A DNA stretch of 64,000 nucleotides from Rhodobacteraceae bacterium HLUCCO07 (GCA_001314705.1 LJSU01000019.1:248001-312000); one strand, 5' to 3'; counted from the stretch's first letter, positions 1 to 9,503 are shown. Translations and numbers: made by a program. The notes: a model not told the origin generated them from the sequence alone.

Positions 1-336
1 CTCGAACCGGAAGTACCGGTACTGGTTGGCACCCTCGCGCTCGAGCCGCACCAGGGTGTCGTCAAGACCCGGCACCATCCGCGCCAGCCCGTCGAGCGCG
101 GTCAACTCCGACCAGTCACGCAGAAAAAACAGCATGAGGTTGCCCCCCAGCTCCGGGTCGGTCTCGGCCATCTTGTGACCCGCCAGCGCCACCACGGCTT
201 CGATCGCGCCCTTTATGATCGGCAAAGTTTGATTATCGACACCGAAGACGACCGGCACGATGGGGCGCTCCCACCGGGCAAAATGAAACGCGTCGCCGCG
301 GGAGGTGAAAAGCTCTTGTATCTCGTCCGGGGTCAT
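1..336 (-). CDS. conserved hypothetical protein, C-terminus outside window
   Basis: Seen: an open frame running off the left edge, with 112 codons visible from an ATG whose complement is at 334-336. A purine-rich GGAAAAGG lies about 8 bases upstream. The visible protein begins MTPDEIQELF, is acidic, and looks like a soluble alpha/beta protein; I see no signal peptide or membrane segment. It lies downstream of ruvB on the same strand, separated by a GTTAAC-bounded repeat. I do not recognise the family and assign no function. The regular codon pattern and the ribosome-binding site make it likely to be a real gene. Confidence 0.7.
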   Translation of the reverse strand, partial: MTPDEIQELFTSRGDAFHFARWERPIVPVVFGVDNQTLPIIKGAIEAVVALAGHKMAETDPELGGNLMLFFLRDWSELTALDGLARMVPGLDDTLVRLEREGANQYRYFRFE

Positions 337-410
337 CGTGGGCCTTTTCCATCTCGACGCGCACCCTGATGCCCGAGCCCGGCCTTTTCCGCAACCCGGA
401 CCCGCCAAGG

Positions 411-518
411 GTTAACGCCGCACGCGCCGCAGGAGACCGCTATCCGCGGCAGCCGGGCGGCAGCCGGATGTCAGCCGGATGTCACCCCCCGAATCCGGCA
501 CCCCAAAACCCCGGTTAA
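411..518 (-). repeat. GTTAAC-bounded 108-bp intergenic repeat, copy A
   Basis: Seen: GTTAAC at 411-416 and at 513-518. Read on the minus strand the core contains TTCGGGGGGTGACAT followed by three 11-base units beginning CCGGCTG. The same arrangement occurs at 12542-12649, 25833-25942 and 63669-63777. The copy fills the gap between the ruvB stop codon and the next gene. The flanks (aagg before the first GTTAAC, GCGCGCGC after the second) have the plus-strand order seen at the other copies, but the core is inverted relative to them. Confidence 0.75.
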
Positions 519-530
519 CGGGGCGCGCGC

Positions 531-1559
531 TCAGCCCTCGAAAAGGTCCGATTGCCCCGGCACGGGCGGCGGGGCGAGGCCCAGATGGGTCCAGCCCTTG
601 TGCGCCAGCATCCGCCCCCGCGGCGTGCGCTGGATCAACCCCTGCTGCAAGAGATAGGGCTCGATCACCTCTTCCAGCGCATCGCGCGGTTCGCTCAACG
701 CCGCCGCCATGGTCTCGACACCAACCGGTCCGCCGTGATAATTCTCAGCAATCAGAGTGAGATAGCGCCGATCCGCCCCATCGAGGCCAAGCCCGTCCAC
801 GCCCAGCCGGGTAAGGGCCGCATCGGCGAGGTCACGGCTGATCTTTCCACCGCCCTCGACCAACGCAAAATCCACGACCCGCCGCAAGAGTCGCCCCGCA
901 ATCCGCGGGGTCCCACGCGACCGGCGTGCGATCTCCAGCGCACCTTCGGCTTCCGTCTCCACGCCCAGCTTGCGCGCATTGGCAGTAACAATCTGATTCA
1001 ACTCGTGAATTTCATAGAATTGCAACCGCGTCGGAATCCCGAACCGGTCGCGCAACGGCGTTGTCAGCAGCCCCAGCCGCGTCGTCGCTCCAACCAGCGT
1101 GAAGGGTTGCAACTCGATCCGAACGGTGCGCGCTGCCGGGCCCTCACCGATCACCAGGTCCAGCTCGAAATCTTCGAGCGCCGGATAGAGCACCTCTTCG
1201 ACGACGGGGTTAAGTCGATGAATCTCATCGATAAAAAGCACATCTCGCGCTTCGAGATTGGTCAGGATGGCCGCCAGGTCGCCGGCCTTGGCCAGCACCG
1301 GCCCCGAGGTCGTCCGAAACCCCACCCCCAGTTCGCGCGCCATGATCTGCGCCAGCGTCGTCTTGCCCAACCCCGGAGGGCCGTGAAACAGCGTGTGATC
1401 CATCGCCTCGCCGCGCATCCGCGCCGATTGAATGAACACCCGCAGATTGGCCCGTGCCGCCTCCTGCCCCACGAACTCGTCCAGGCACTGGGGCCGCAAC
1501 GCCCGGTCCATATCCTCGGGAAGCGGTGCGGCACGCAATGTCGGGTCGGGCTCGGCCAT
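531..1559 (-). CDS. ruvB: Holliday junction branch migration ATPase RuvB
   Basis: RuvB is the hexameric AAA+ motor that, with RuvA, drives branch migration at Holliday junctions in recombinational repair. The 342 residues match the family length. Visible motifs are Walker [10 protein letters not shown] near residues 60-68, Walker B LFIDE near 108-112, the sensor region GATTR, and a C-terminal winged helix with the RTPRGR segment. It is the last gene of a ruvC-ruvA-ruvB set; its start lies 3 bases after the ruvA stop, so translation is probably coupled. Its 3' end runs directly into repeat copy A. Identification is secure. Confidence 0.97.
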   Translation of the reverse strand: MAEPDPTLRAAPLPEDMDRALRPQCLDEFVGQEAARANLRVFIQSARMRGEAMDHTLFHGPPGLGKTTLAQIMARELGVGFRTTSGPVLAKAGDLAAILTNLEARDVLFIDEIHRLNPVVEEVLYPALEDFELDLVIGEGPAARTVRIELQPFTLVGATTRLGLLTTPLRDRFGIPTRLQFYEIHELNQIVTANARKLGVETEAEGALEIARRSRGTPRIAGRLLRRVVDFALVEGGGKISRDLADAALTRLGVDGLGLDGADRRYLTLIAENYHGGPVGVETMAAALSEPRDALEEVIEPYLLQQGLIQRTPRGRMLAHKGWTHLGLAPPPVPGQSDLFEG

Positions 1560-1562
1560 GAA

Positions 1563-2249
1563 TTATCCCTTCGGTGCCAGGAGCTTGAGCGCCGCACGGA
1601 TGAGCGCTGCCGTATCCGCGCCAGGCGTGTCACCTGCTGCCTGCGCCACGGCGCCCGCGGCCTCACCCGGGCCATAGCCGAGGTTCGACAGCGCCGACAA
1701 GGCCTCGGATTGCACCGCTGCACCGCCACTTGGCGCAGGCGCGGACGGGCGCGGCGCGGGCGTGGGAGCAGGATCGCTTTCGATCACGTCTGCCGCCGCA
1801 GAATCGGATCCCTGCATAGCCTCAAGCGCACCGCCCAGCGCCATGACCGTCGGAGCCTTGTCCTTCAGCTCATTGACGATCCGCTGTGCCGTCTTTGGGC
1901 CGACCCCCCGGGCGGCCTTCACAGCGTTCCAGTCGCCCAGCGCGATCGCACGGTTAACTCCTTCTGCACCAAGTGCGCTCAAGATGGCCAATGACGCTTT
2001 CGCTCCAACCCCCTGAACACTCATCAGCAGGCGATGCCATTCCTTCTCCAGCAGCGACGGAAAACCGTAAAGTTGCAAAAGATCCTCACGCACCAGCAGA
2101 TCGGTGTAAAGTGTTACCGCCTCACCCGGTCCGGGCAACCCGGCGAGGGTGCGATCGGAACAATAGACGAGGTAACCAACACCGCGCACGTCGATCAGCG
2201 CATGATCATCTCCCCTGTAATCCAAGACCCCGCTAATCTTGCCGATCAT
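1563..2249 (-). CDS. ruvA: Holliday junction DNA-binding protein RuvA
   Basis: RuvA tetramers bind the four-way junction and load RuvB. The protein begins [13 protein letters not shown], the typical OB-fold start. It has the helix-hairpin-helix region [11 protein letters not shown] near residue 80 and [11 protein letters not shown] near residue 115. The C-terminal RuvB-contacting domain ([12 protein letters not shown]) follows a Pro/Ala-rich linker at about 150-175. At 228 residues it is slightly longer than the roughly 200 of E. coli because of that linker. It overlaps the ruvC end by 4 bases (ATGA), typical of translational coupling. Confidence 0.97.
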   Translation of the reverse strand: MIGKISGVLDYRGDDHALIDVRGVGYLVYCSDRTLAGLPGPGEAVTLYTDLLVREDLLQLYGFPSLLEKEWHRLLMSVQGVGAKASLAILSALGAEGVNRAIALGDWNAVKAARGVGPKTAQRIVNELKDKAPTVMALGGALEAMQGSDSAAADVIESDPAPTPAPRPSAPAPSGGAAVQSEALSALSNLGYGPGEAAGAVAQAAGDTPGADTAALIRAALKLLAPKG

Positions 2250-2752
2250 GCCCTCACCATTTTCTCCGCGGCGGAAACCGCCTCTGCGCTGCGGGCATGA
2301 TGCGCATGACAGATCGCGACAGCCAGTGCATCCGCTGCGTCCGGCCCCTCGATCACGACCCCGGGAAGCTGCATTTTCACCATATGCGCGACCTGGGCCT
2401 TGTCCGCATGGCCCACACCCACCACCGTTTTCTTGACCGTGTTAGGTGCATACTCACCCACGCAGAGCCCGGCCTGCGCAGGCACGAGCAGGGCGATTCC
2501 GCGGGCCTGTCCGAGCTTGAGAGTGGCTGCACCGTCCTTGTTTACAAAGGTCTGCTCGACCGCCGCCGCGTCGGGCGCGAATTTGATTACGACGGCATGA
2601 AGTTCTTCGTAAAGCCGTCTGAGCCTTTCGGGCAATTCACCCTCACCGGACCGACAGATGCCATTGGCAACGTGACTCAGCCTGCTGCCGTCTACATCGA
2701 CAACACCCCATCCAAGGTTCCGAAGCCCTGGATCGATTCCTAAAACCCGCAT
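2246..2752 (-). CDS. ruvC: Holliday junction resolvase RuvC
   Basis: RuvC is the endonuclease that cuts Holliday junctions symmetrically. The 168 residues contain the four acidic catalytic positions of the family: Asp7 (GIDPG), Glu66 (VEQTF), Asp138 and Asp141 (GPDAADALA). It is the first gene of ruvC-ruvA-ruvB, so the promoter should lie in the AT-richer gap upstream (2753-3068). I saw no clear LexA-type GTTC-N7-GTTC box in that gap, so damage control is not claimed. Confidence 0.97.
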   Translation of the reverse strand: MRVLGIDPGLRNLGWGVVDVDGSRLSHVANGICRSGEGELPERLRRLYEELHAVVIKFAPDAAAVEQTFVNKDGAATLKLGQARGIALLVPAQAGLCVGEYAPNTVKKTVVGVGHADKAQVAHMVKMQLPGVVIEGPDAADALAVAICHAHHARSAEAVSAAEKMVRA

Positions 2753-3068
2753 CGATTTTGCCTGCCCTGTTGCCTTTTTGAACCACTAGCACGAAACAGG
2801 AACACAAGCCAACGACAATCGCGCATATACCAAAAACGACCATTTTGAATCCGGCGCGACAAACGCGGTCAAATTACGCCCATTCCTGTGCAGAAAACGA
2901 CATCCTTTTGTGGCAGAATGGCCTTGTTTTAAAGGCTCCAAGGTCCGATTTCGCCCATGCAGATTTTGCATAGGACTTATGCCGTTTTCACTGCTTGTCA
3001 TGATCTGGAACCGGGCCTATTTGCCGTTCAGCACAACGAACCGCCACTCGAACCAAGGAAACATGGAT
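2753..3068. promoter_or_regulatory. divergent intergenic region ruvC / DUF1127 gene
   Basis: About 315 bases without a convincing gene, clearly AT-richer than the flanking coding DNA. It must hold the promoters of the ruv set (leftward) and of the DUF1127 gene (rightward). A short inverted repeat, GCATA-N5-TATGC, lies at 2968-2982, about 90 bases before the DUF1127 start, and could be an operator. I see no confident -35/-10 pair or small RNA. Confidence 0.4.
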
Positions 3069-3275
3069 ATGGCTGTAATCGACACCCCCCGCGTTCAGCT
3101 TTCCGCTGGCACCAACGGCCGTATCGGCCAGCTCTTCGCATCGCTTGTCGCGACGATCGTGGCTTGGAACGATACCCGCGTGACTCGCAACGCATTGTCG
3201 CAACTGAGCGACCGCGAGCTTGAGGATATCGGCCTCTGCCGCGGTGATATCGACAACATAGCGGCAAAACGCTGA
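3069..3275 (+). CDS. DUF1127 (YjiS-like) small protein
   Basis: A 68-residue protein beginning MAVIDTPRVQ, ending with the DUF1127 signature region (TRNALSQLSDRELEDIGL). The C-terminal half is an arginine-containing helix pair. Small DUF1127 proteins are abundant in Alphaproteobacteria; some affect phosphate or RNA metabolism and binding, but the role of this one is unknown. I chose the ATG at 3069 because AAGGAA lies 8 bases before it; the in-frame ATG at 3063 is only 2 bases from that site. A strong intrinsic terminator follows, so it is probably a single-gene transcript. Confidence 0.85.
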   Translation: MAVIDTPRVQLSAGTNGRIGQLFASLVATIVAWNDTRVTRNALSQLSDRELEDIGLCRGDIDNIAAKR

Positions 3276-3328
3276 GCAGCGAAACGAGAGCGTTCCGCGA
3301 ACAGCCTTAGCTGCAAGCGCAATCGAGA

Positions 3329-3367
3329 AAGCCGCGCCGGGTCCAATCCCGGCGCGGCTTCTTTTTT
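3329..3367 (+). terminator. intrinsic terminator after DUF1127 gene
   Basis: Perfect 13-bp stem (3329-3341 with 3348-3360), 6-base loop, then C and six Ts at 3362-3367. It is the clearest rho-independent terminator in the window and may also stop leftward transcripts. Confidence 0.92.
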
Positions 3368-3385
3368 GTCTTTGGATACGGGTCG

Positions 3386-3736
3386 CTACCTTATGAAGGG
3401 CGAGATAGTGCTGGCAATTCTCACACTCACCCTGTCAGGCTGCAAGGCCCATGCCCCGGCTTGTTCGAAAATGGTTCCCTGTTTCATCTCGTGAATGTGG
3501 CCAGCATAGCCGGTGGCACCGAGATGCGCGATCGCAACGCTTTTGAACAGGCAAAAGCCCAGGATGAGATAGATCAGGCCCTTGACTGGAATACTGGGGC
3601 CACTGCGGCGGGGGCGGACAACAACCATCCCATCTGGGCCGACGACAGGGTCATAGGATAGTCCCTTGGCAACTCTACGTCGGGTGCGGTCGATACGCGT
3701 CAGCCGCTTTTCAAAATTCATGAACTCGTCAGACAT
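3386..3736 (-). CDS. small conserved membrane protein of unknown function
   Basis: 116 residues: a basic N-terminal region with many Arg (about 10-45), one hydrophobic segment (GLIYLILGFCLF, about 53-65), then a short polar tail. This suggests a single-pass protein with its N-terminus in the cytoplasm. I recognise no domain. The next in-frame ATG (MNFEKR, residue 6) is an alternative start. It stands alone between the DUF1127 terminator and prmA. Codon use resembles its neighbours, so it is probably a real gene. Confidence 0.7.
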   Translation of the reverse strand: MSDEFMNFEKRLTRIDRTRRRVAKGLSYDPVVGPDGMVVVRPRRSGPSIPVKGLIYLILGFCLFKSVAIAHLGATGYAGHIHEMKQGTIFEQAGAWALQPDRVSVRIASTISPFIR

Positions 3737-3855
3737 TCAGGCCTCCGGCACATACCCCCACCGAAGTAGAAAAAATGATTGCTCTCAAATTATGGCAGCA
3801 TTGTGGCAAATTACCGGAATAAGGCAAAAAGCTGGCAATTTCCGTTCATTTTAAC

Positions 3856-4725
3856 TCATGGCTTGGCCAGCATCAGCGTCGTCCATTCACCAATTTCATC
3901 GCGCGAAAGGACATTGGTTCCCAAACGTGAATAAACCTCCTGAACTTCATCGGCCTGTTCGTTCAAGATGCCCGAAAGAATCGCCCTCCCGCCTTGTGCC
4001 AGAGCAGCGATCAGATCCGGCGCAAGCGCAACAAGCGGCCCCTTGAGTATGTTGGCAAAGATCAAATCGAAAGGTGCAGCCGCCGCAAGTTCGGGATGAT
4101 CGAAACCTGCCGCCTCGACACAACGCACCCGCCCCTCCAAACCATTGGCCCGTACGTTGGCCTCGGCGACTTCGACTGCGAGCGTGTCGATATCGCTGGC
4201 GATGATCGGATCGGGCCAGACCCGCGCCGCCGCCATGGCCAGAACCGCCGTGCCACAACCGATATCCGCGACGCTTTTGCCGACAAACCCTGCCTCGACA
4301 AGCCGATCGAGGGCGCGCAGACAGCCAAGCGTCGTGCCGTGATGACCGGTGCCAAAAGCCATCGCCGCCTCGATCAGGAGCGGCTCGGCCCCTTCGGGCA
4401 CCTTGTCGGCGTCATGGCTGCCATAGACAAAAAATCGACCAGCCTTGACCGGCGCCAGTTCGCGGCGAACCTTGGCGACCCAGTCGGTTTCGGGTAGCTC
4501 CGAGATCACGAAAGGCCGGGTAGCGTGCATTGCCTCAAGAAGGGCAAGACCCGCGCGATCGGGTGGTTCGGCGAAATATCCGCCCACCTCCCAAAGCCCC
4601 GAGCCGTCTTCAACCTCGAACACCCCCACGCCGACCGGTTCGGGATCGAGCCGTTCCATCGCTTCGCCCAACGCCTCGGCGGCGGCTTTTCCGGCAAGGG
4701 TGGTCAATGCGGTAAAGGTGGGCAT
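3856..4725 (-). CDS. prmA: ribosomal protein L11 methyltransferase PrmA
   Basis: PrmA methylates ribosomal protein L11 using S-adenosylmethionine. The 289-residue protein has a divergent N-terminal L11-recognition domain (about 1-110) and a Rossmann-like methyltransferase domain with the SAM loop VADIGCGTAVLAMA near residue 155. The NxLxGPL-type segment (NILKGPLV) is near 228. The upstream bases on the minus strand contain GGAGACGC. It appears monocistronic. Confidence 0.93.
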   Translation of the reverse strand: MPTFTALTTLAGKAAAEALGEAMERLDPEPVGVGVFEVEDGSGLWEVGGYFAEPPDRAGLALLEAMHATRPFVISELPETDWVAKVRRELAPVKAGRFFVYGSHDADKVPEGAEPLLIEAAMAFGTGHHGTTLGCLRALDRLVEAGFVGKSVADIGCGTAVLAMAAARVWPDPIIASDIDTLAVEVAEANVRANGLEGRVRCVEAAGFDHPELAAAAPFDLIFANILKGPLVALAPDLIAALAQGGRAILSGILNEQADEVQEVYSRLGTNVLSRDEIGEWTTLMLAKP

Positions 4726-4797
4726 GGCGCGTCTCCGGTGCTTTCACTGGCGGTAAGCGCAATGCACCCGGCGGTCAAGCACCCTTCCCCGGGGCGA

Positions 4798-6033
4798 TCA
4801 CTCAGCCGGGGCCGGAGTGACGAACCGTGCAAATATCGTCTCGTTGCCCGGCTCCGGGTGACGCGGAATCAGCAGGGCCAGGCACAGCGACACCCCGGCC
4901 ATCGACGCCGCAAGAACAAAGACCGAGCCGGGGGAGACCAGCCAGAGATAACCGAGCATCGCGGGCAGAAAAACCGCCGCGATATGATTGATGGTAAAGG
5001 CCACCGCGGCAGTCGGGGCAATATCACCCGGATCGGCGATCTTCTGGAAATAGGTCTTGAGGGCAAGTGCCAGCGCAAAGAACATGTGGTCGAGCACGTA
5101 AAGCACGGCCGCCAACACCACGCCCCAGCCGAAATAGTAAATTCCACCATAGGCCAGAAACACGCAAACAAGCCCGACATATTCGAACGCGAGCGCGTTT
5201 CGCTCACCGAAATGCGCCACCGCCCGACCAAAAAGCGGTGCGGCCACAATGTTGAACACAAGGTTGATCAGGAAAAGCGCGGTTACTTCGTGAACGTCGA
5301 AACCGAATTTCTCGACCATCATGAATCCGGCAAAGACGATGAATATCTGACGCCGTGCACCGGACATGAATTGCAGCGCGTAATAGAGCCAATAGCGCTT
5401 GCGCAGGATCATTCTCTTGACCTGCGGATTGGGCGCCTCGAACTGGGGATAAGCGAAGAACGCGAAAACCGCGATCAGTGCGGTCGTGCCGCCCGCGACA
5501 AGGTAGACGAAGGCATAGCTCAGATCAAAAGCCCGCCAGGTGAGTACGATCAACCCATAGGCCAAGAACGTCGCCGCCGATCCCGCCGCCAGCAACAGGC
5601 CCAGCACCTGCGGTGCACGATCCTTGGGCAGCCATTGCAATTGCAGCGACTGGTTGACGGTCTCGTAGTAGTGAAAGCCGATGGAAGAGAGCATTGTGAT
5701 GGTCAGGATCCCGACCATGGATGGGAAAAACGCGGTCAACGCCGTGGCCACGCCCAGAAGGACGAGCGAGACAAGCGCAAGCACCTGTTCGCGCATGAAG
5801 ACAATGATCGCGATCACCCCGATGGCCAGAAAGCCAGGGATCTCGCGCACGGTATGCAACCAACCATTGTCAGAGCCGTCGAACTTTCCAACCTCGATAA
5901 TGAAATTGTTCAGCAGTGCCGACCATGTGGCAAAGGCGATCGGCATCGCCGCCGCCATCACGAACAGCAGTGCGACCGGCCGTCGCCAGAACGGCAGGCT
6001 TCGCGCCTGATCGAGTGGAAATGTCCTGCTCAT
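4798..6033 (-). CDS. MFS transporter
   Basis: 411 residues from the ATG complementing 6031-6033, which is preceded by GGAAAG; a longer frame adds about 20 unlikely residues. The sequence is hydrophobic throughout with about 12 predicted membrane segments and a central cytoplasmic loop (YPQFEAPNP). It belongs to the major facilitator superfamily, but I cannot infer a substrate. It diverges from a YeeE/YedE gene across a 103-base gap that contains an FNR-like box at 6074-6087, so either or both may respond to oxygen. Confidence 0.85.
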   Translation of the reverse strand: MSRTFPLDQARSLPFWRRPVALLFVMAAAMPIAFATWSALLNNFIIEVGKFDGSDNGWLHTVREIPGFLAIGVIAIIVFMREQVLALVSLVLLGVATALTAFFPSMVGILTITMLSSIGFHYYETVNQSLQLQWLPKDRAPQVLGLLLAAGSAATFLAYGLIVLTWRAFDLSYAFVYLVAGGTTALIAVFAFFAYPQFEAPNPQVKRMILRKRYWLYYALQFMSGARRQIFIVFAGFMMVEKFGFDVHEVTALFLINLVFNIVAAPLFGRAVAHFGERNALAFEYVGLVCVFLAYGGIYYFGWGVVLAAVLYVLDHMFFALALALKTYFQKIADPGDIAPTAAVAFTINHIAAVFLPAMLGYLWLVSPGSVFVLAASMAGVSLCLALLIPRHPEPGNETIFARFVTPAPAE

Positions 6034-6073
6034 GCTTTCCGATACGCCTTTTCGCAGCGATTGCCCAGCCCAT

Positions 6074-6087
6074 CTGATCTGGATCAA
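6074..6087. promoter_or_regulatory. FNR/FnrL-like box between MFS and YeeE genes
   Basis: CTGAT-CTGG-ATCAA, one mismatch from the FNR family consensus TTGAT-N4-ATCAA. It lies 50 bases before the YeeE ATG and about 40 before the MFS ATG. The spacing suits control of either divergent promoter. Not proven. Confidence 0.5.
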
Positions 6088-6136
6088 GGCCACATATCAA
6101 AACCTATGCATGTGTTCGCCGGAACAAGCGAAAGAT

Positions 6137-7204
6137 ATGCCAGTGGACCTGATCCCCCTCGTCGAACGCATTGGTGAAAGCCCAACCGCCGCCCTGTTCG
6201 GGCTGATCACGGGCATCGTTTTCGGCGTTGCCGCCCAACGATCGCGGTTCTGCCTGCGCGCGGCGGTGGTCGAGTTCGCCCGCGGGATGATGCAGGACCG
6301 TGTGGCGGTGTGGCTTTTAACCTTTTCGACCGCTCTCGTCTGGGTGCAAGGGGCGCAGCTCCTGGGGCTGATGCGCAGCGACGAGGCCCGCATGATGTCC
6401 GTGCCGGGAAGCTGGTCGGGCGCGATCATTGGCGGATTGCTGTTCGGCGTGGGCATGGTGCTCGCCCGGGGATGTTCGGGGCGGCTTCTGGTGCTGGCTG
6501 CGACCGGCAATCTGCGCTCGGTCGTCTCAGGGCTGATTTTCGCGGTGGTGGCGCAGATGTCGCTTGCCGGGTGGCTTGCCCCGCTGCGCGATTATCTTGC
6601 CGCGCTCTGGATCACCGGTGGCGGGCACAATCTCGACCTGCTGGACGCCTTCGGGCTGCCCCAATACGCGGGGCTGCTGCTGGGCCTCTTCACGGCGACC
6701 CTGGCGCTCTATATCTCCTATCGTCACCAGATCGGATTCGCGCGGCTCGTCTTTGCCTCAGGCGTGGGCTTTGCCGTCGCCTTGGGCTGGGTACTGACCT
6801 TCTCGCTCGGCCAGATCGCGTTCGATCCGGTCCCGGTCGAGAGTCTCACCTTCTCGGGACCATCCGCCAACACGCTGATGTTCTTTCTCGACCGCAACGC
6901 TGTGCTTGAATTCGACATCGGGTTGGTCCCGGGTGTCGTGATCGGATCGTTTCTGGCGGCCATGCTGACCCGCGAATTCCGGTTTCAGGGCTTCTCCGAC
7001 GAATCCAACATGCGCCGGTCGATGTTCGGCGCCGTGCTGATGGGCTTTGGTGCGATGCTGGCCGGAGGATGCGCCATCGGCAATGGCGTGACGGGAGGGT
7101 CAATCTTCGCGGGCACGGCCTGGCTCGCGCTTTTCTGCATGTGGGTGGGCGCGATGGTCACCGATATCATCGTCGACCAGACCCGGGTGGCCGCCACTGC
7201 CTGA
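6137..7204 (+). CDS. YeeE/YedE family (TsuA-like) sulfur-compound transporter
   Basis: 355-residue polytopic membrane protein of the YeeE/YedE family; some members import thiosulfate. Two repeated halves carry the conserved cysteine motifs ARGCSGR (Cys113) and GGCAIGNG (about Cys312), plus an early RSRFC (Cys39). I chose the ATG at 6137 (MPVDLIPL) because the protein then begins just before the first membrane segment. An ATG at 6110 would add a short Cys-containing extension. The upstream FNR-like box hints at low-oxygen expression. The substrate is inferred only from family membership. Confidence 0.85.
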   Translation: MPVDLIPLVERIGESPTAALFGLITGIVFGVAAQRSRFCLRAAVVEFARGMMQDRVAVWLLTFSTALVWVQGAQLLGLMRSDEARMMSVPGSWSGAIIGGLLFGVGMVLARGCSGRLLVLAATGNLRSVVSGLIFAVVAQMSLAGWLAPLRDYLAALWITGGGHNLDLLDAFGLPQYAGLLLGLFTATLALYISYRHQIGFARLVFASGVGFAVALGWVLTFSLGQIAFDPVPVESLTFSGPSANTLMFFLDRNAVLEFDIGLVPGVVIGSFLAAMLTREFRFQGFSDESNMRRSMFGAVLMGFGAMLAGGCAIGNGVTGGSIFAGTAWLALFCMWVGAMVTDIIVDQTRVAATA

Positions 7205-7220
7205 GTCCTGAGAAATCTCG

Positions 7221-9422
7221 TCAATAGAAACTCTGTGGATCGATATCGACCGTCAGACGCAGGTTCGGCCCCGGTTTCACCTGCGCGATCCAGGCCGCCA
7301 GCGCCTTTTGCAGCGCCGCGCCCTTCGGCGCCTTGACCAGAAGGCGCACCCGGTGGCGCCCGCGGATTCGCGCCACCGGTGCCGGCGCGGGGCCAAAGAC
7401 CTGCGCTCCGATGCATCGCAGCGGAGCCTCGTTGCGGGCAAGTTCGGCCCCTGTGTCAAAGGCCTCCTGCATATCGGGCGAGCTGAGGATGATCCCGGCC
7501 ATGCGGCCAAAGGGCGGCACCCCCGCATGGCGGCGCTCCTCGGCCTCGGCGCGCCAGAACGAGTCCTCGTCACCGGCAAGAATGGCACGTATCACCGGGT
7601 GCTCTGGCTGATAGGTCTGCAAAAGCGCCTCGCCCGGCCTGTCGGCCCGTCCGGCCCGCCCCGAGACCTGCCGCATCAACTGGAACGTGCGTTCGGCGGC
7701 ACGCAAATCCGATCCCTGAAGCCCGAGATCCGCGTCGATCACACCAACAAGTGTCAGCAGCGGAAAATTATGGCCCTTGGCAACAAGTTGGGTGCCGATC
7801 ACGATATCAGCCCCGCCTTCGGCAATCTCAGCAATACGCGCCTTCAGCGCGCGGGCCGAACCGAAAAGGTCGGACGAGAGCGTTGCGATCCGGGCATCAG
7901 GAAACAATTCGCTCGCTTCCTCCTGCAACCGCTCGACCCCGGGACCCACAGGGGCCAGCCGATCTTCGGCGCCGCAGGCAGGGCAGGCATCGGGGATCGG
8001 CCTCGTCTCGCCGCACTGGTGGCAAACGAGCCGCTTGAGAAAACGGTGCTCGACCATGCGCGCATCGCAATGTTCGCACCCGATCTGATGCCCGCACGCC
8101 CTGCAGATCGTGACCGGCGCATAGCCCCGTCGGTTGAGGAACAAAAGCGATTGCTCACCGCGCTCGATCCGCTCGCGCACAGCTCCGGCAAGGCGCGAGG
8201 AAATCCAGCGGTTGGATGGCAGATCGGCCCCCCGCATGTCGACGGCACGCATGTCGGGCAAGGCAGAATCGCCAAAGCGGCTGGTGAGCTCGAGCTTGGC
8301 ATACTTGCCCGCTTCCGCATTGGCCCAGCTTTCGAGGCTTGGCGTGGCCGAGGCCAGAATCACCTGCGCACCGCAGATCGACGCCCGCAGCACGGCCATG
8401 TCGCGGGCGTTGTAGAGCGCGCCGTCTTCTTGCTTGTATGAAGTGTCATGCTCTTCATCGACAACGATCAGCCCCAGATCGAGGAATGGCAGAAAGAGCG
8501 CCGAACGTGCCCCCACGACCAATTGCGCCCCGCCCTGCCCGACCATTTTCCACGTCCGGCGGCGTTCGGTCATTGTGACGCCCGAATGCCACTCCGCCGG
8601 TTTCGCACCGAACCGCTCCTGAACCCTTGCGATGAACTCGGCGCTGAGTGCGATCTCGGGCAGCAGGACAAGCGCCTGTTGGCGCTGGCGAAAACACTCT
8701 GCCACTGCTTCGAGATAGACCTCGGTCTTGCCCGACCCGGTAATCCCACGCAGTAGCGTCGTGCCATAGGTGCCCGAGCGGATACCGCGGCGCAGATGCT
8801 CGGCAGCTGCGGCCTGATCCGCGGTCAGGGCTTTGCTGGCACGCTCTTCATCGAGCAGTGGAAAGGGTACATCACGCGGACTGTCCTCTTCATGCACCGC
8901 CCCTTGCTTGACCAGCCCCTTGACCACCGAAGGCGTGACCCCGGCGGCATTGCTCAACTCCTTGAGGGTAAAAGACAAGCCACCATATTCCTGCAATGTC
9001 GCCAGCACACGGCGGCGGGCGTCGGTCATCCGGTCAGGCACGCTATCGCCCGGGCGGTAGACCTTGCGCATCGAGGGCGGATCGCCCAGCCCCGGCGCCC
9101 GCGTGGCGAGCCGCAGCATCGCCGGCAGCGGTGTCAGGGTATATTCCGCTGCCCGTTCGAGAAACATCTGCATCTCTTCGCGCATCGGCGCCACGTCGAG
9201 CACCCGGATGACGGGGCGGATCTTCGAGCGGTCGAAATCGCCCCGTCCCGGCGCCCAGACCACGCCCGGAACCTTGCGCGGGCCAAGCGGCACCTCGACA
9301 AATGCGCCCAGATGACAGCCGCCTTCGGGCGCCTTGTAGTCCAGCAAACGATCGAGTGGCTGTGTCGTGAGCACCGCAACCAGATCGCCGTGATCGAAAA
9401 AATCCTGTCGGCCCATGGCCAC
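7221..9422 (-). CDS. priA: primosomal replication restart helicase PriA
   Basis: PriA recognises stalled forks and reloads the replisome. The 733 residues show the N-terminal 3'-DNA-binding domain, Walker A GITGSGKTEVY near 230, the DEEH box (VVDEEHDTSYKQ), and eight zinc-binding cysteines (CRACGHQIGCEHC then CHQC, CPAC) inserted in the helicase core. Helicase motifs V-VI (QVSGRAGR) follow. Length and order match the family. It ends 16 bases from the convergent YeeE gene and diverges from fsa across 81 bases. Confidence 0.96.
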   Translation of the reverse strand: MAMGRQDFFDHGDLVAVLTTQPLDRLLDYKAPEGGCHLGAFVEVPLGPRKVPGVVWAPGRGDFDRSKIRPVIRVLDVAPMREEMQMFLERAAEYTLTPLPAMLRLATRAPGLGDPPSMRKVYRPGDSVPDRMTDARRRVLATLQEYGGLSFTLKELSNAAGVTPSVVKGLVKQGAVHEEDSPRDVPFPLLDEERASKALTADQAAAAEHLRRGIRSGTYGTTLLRGITGSGKTEVYLEAVAECFRQRQQALVLLPEIALSAEFIARVQERFGAKPAEWHSGVTMTERRRTWKMVGQGGAQLVVGARSALFLPFLDLGLIVVDEEHDTSYKQEDGALYNARDMAVLRASICGAQVILASATPSLESWANAEAGKYAKLELTSRFGDSALPDMRAVDMRGADLPSNRWISSRLAGAVRERIERGEQSLLFLNRRGYAPVTICRACGHQIGCEHCDARMVEHRFLKRLVCHQCGETRPIPDACPACGAEDRLAPVGPGVERLQEEASELFPDARIATLSSDLFGSARALKARIAEIAEGGADIVIGTQLVAKGHNFPLLTLVGVIDADLGLQGSDLRAAERTFQLMRQVSGRAGRADRPGEALLQTYQPEHPVIRAILAGDEDSFWRAEAEERRHAGVPPFGRMAGIILSSPDMQEAFDTGAELARNEAPLRCIGAQVFGPAPAPVARIRGRHRVRLLVKAPKGAALQKALAAWIAQVKPGPNLRLTVDIDPQSFY

Positions 9423-9503
9423 TCCGGGTTAGGGGTTTCGAGAGTTATTGGTATCGGGTAAAGCGACCCGAGACAAAACCCAAACTTCATCGGGGCAGAT
9501 GCC

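Noticed and set aside
411-518. GTTAAC elements as integron attC sites
   Set aside because: attC core sites need GTTRRRY; GTTAAC followed by G or C does not fit, there is no integrase nearby, and the elements are dispersed singly rather than behind cassette genes.
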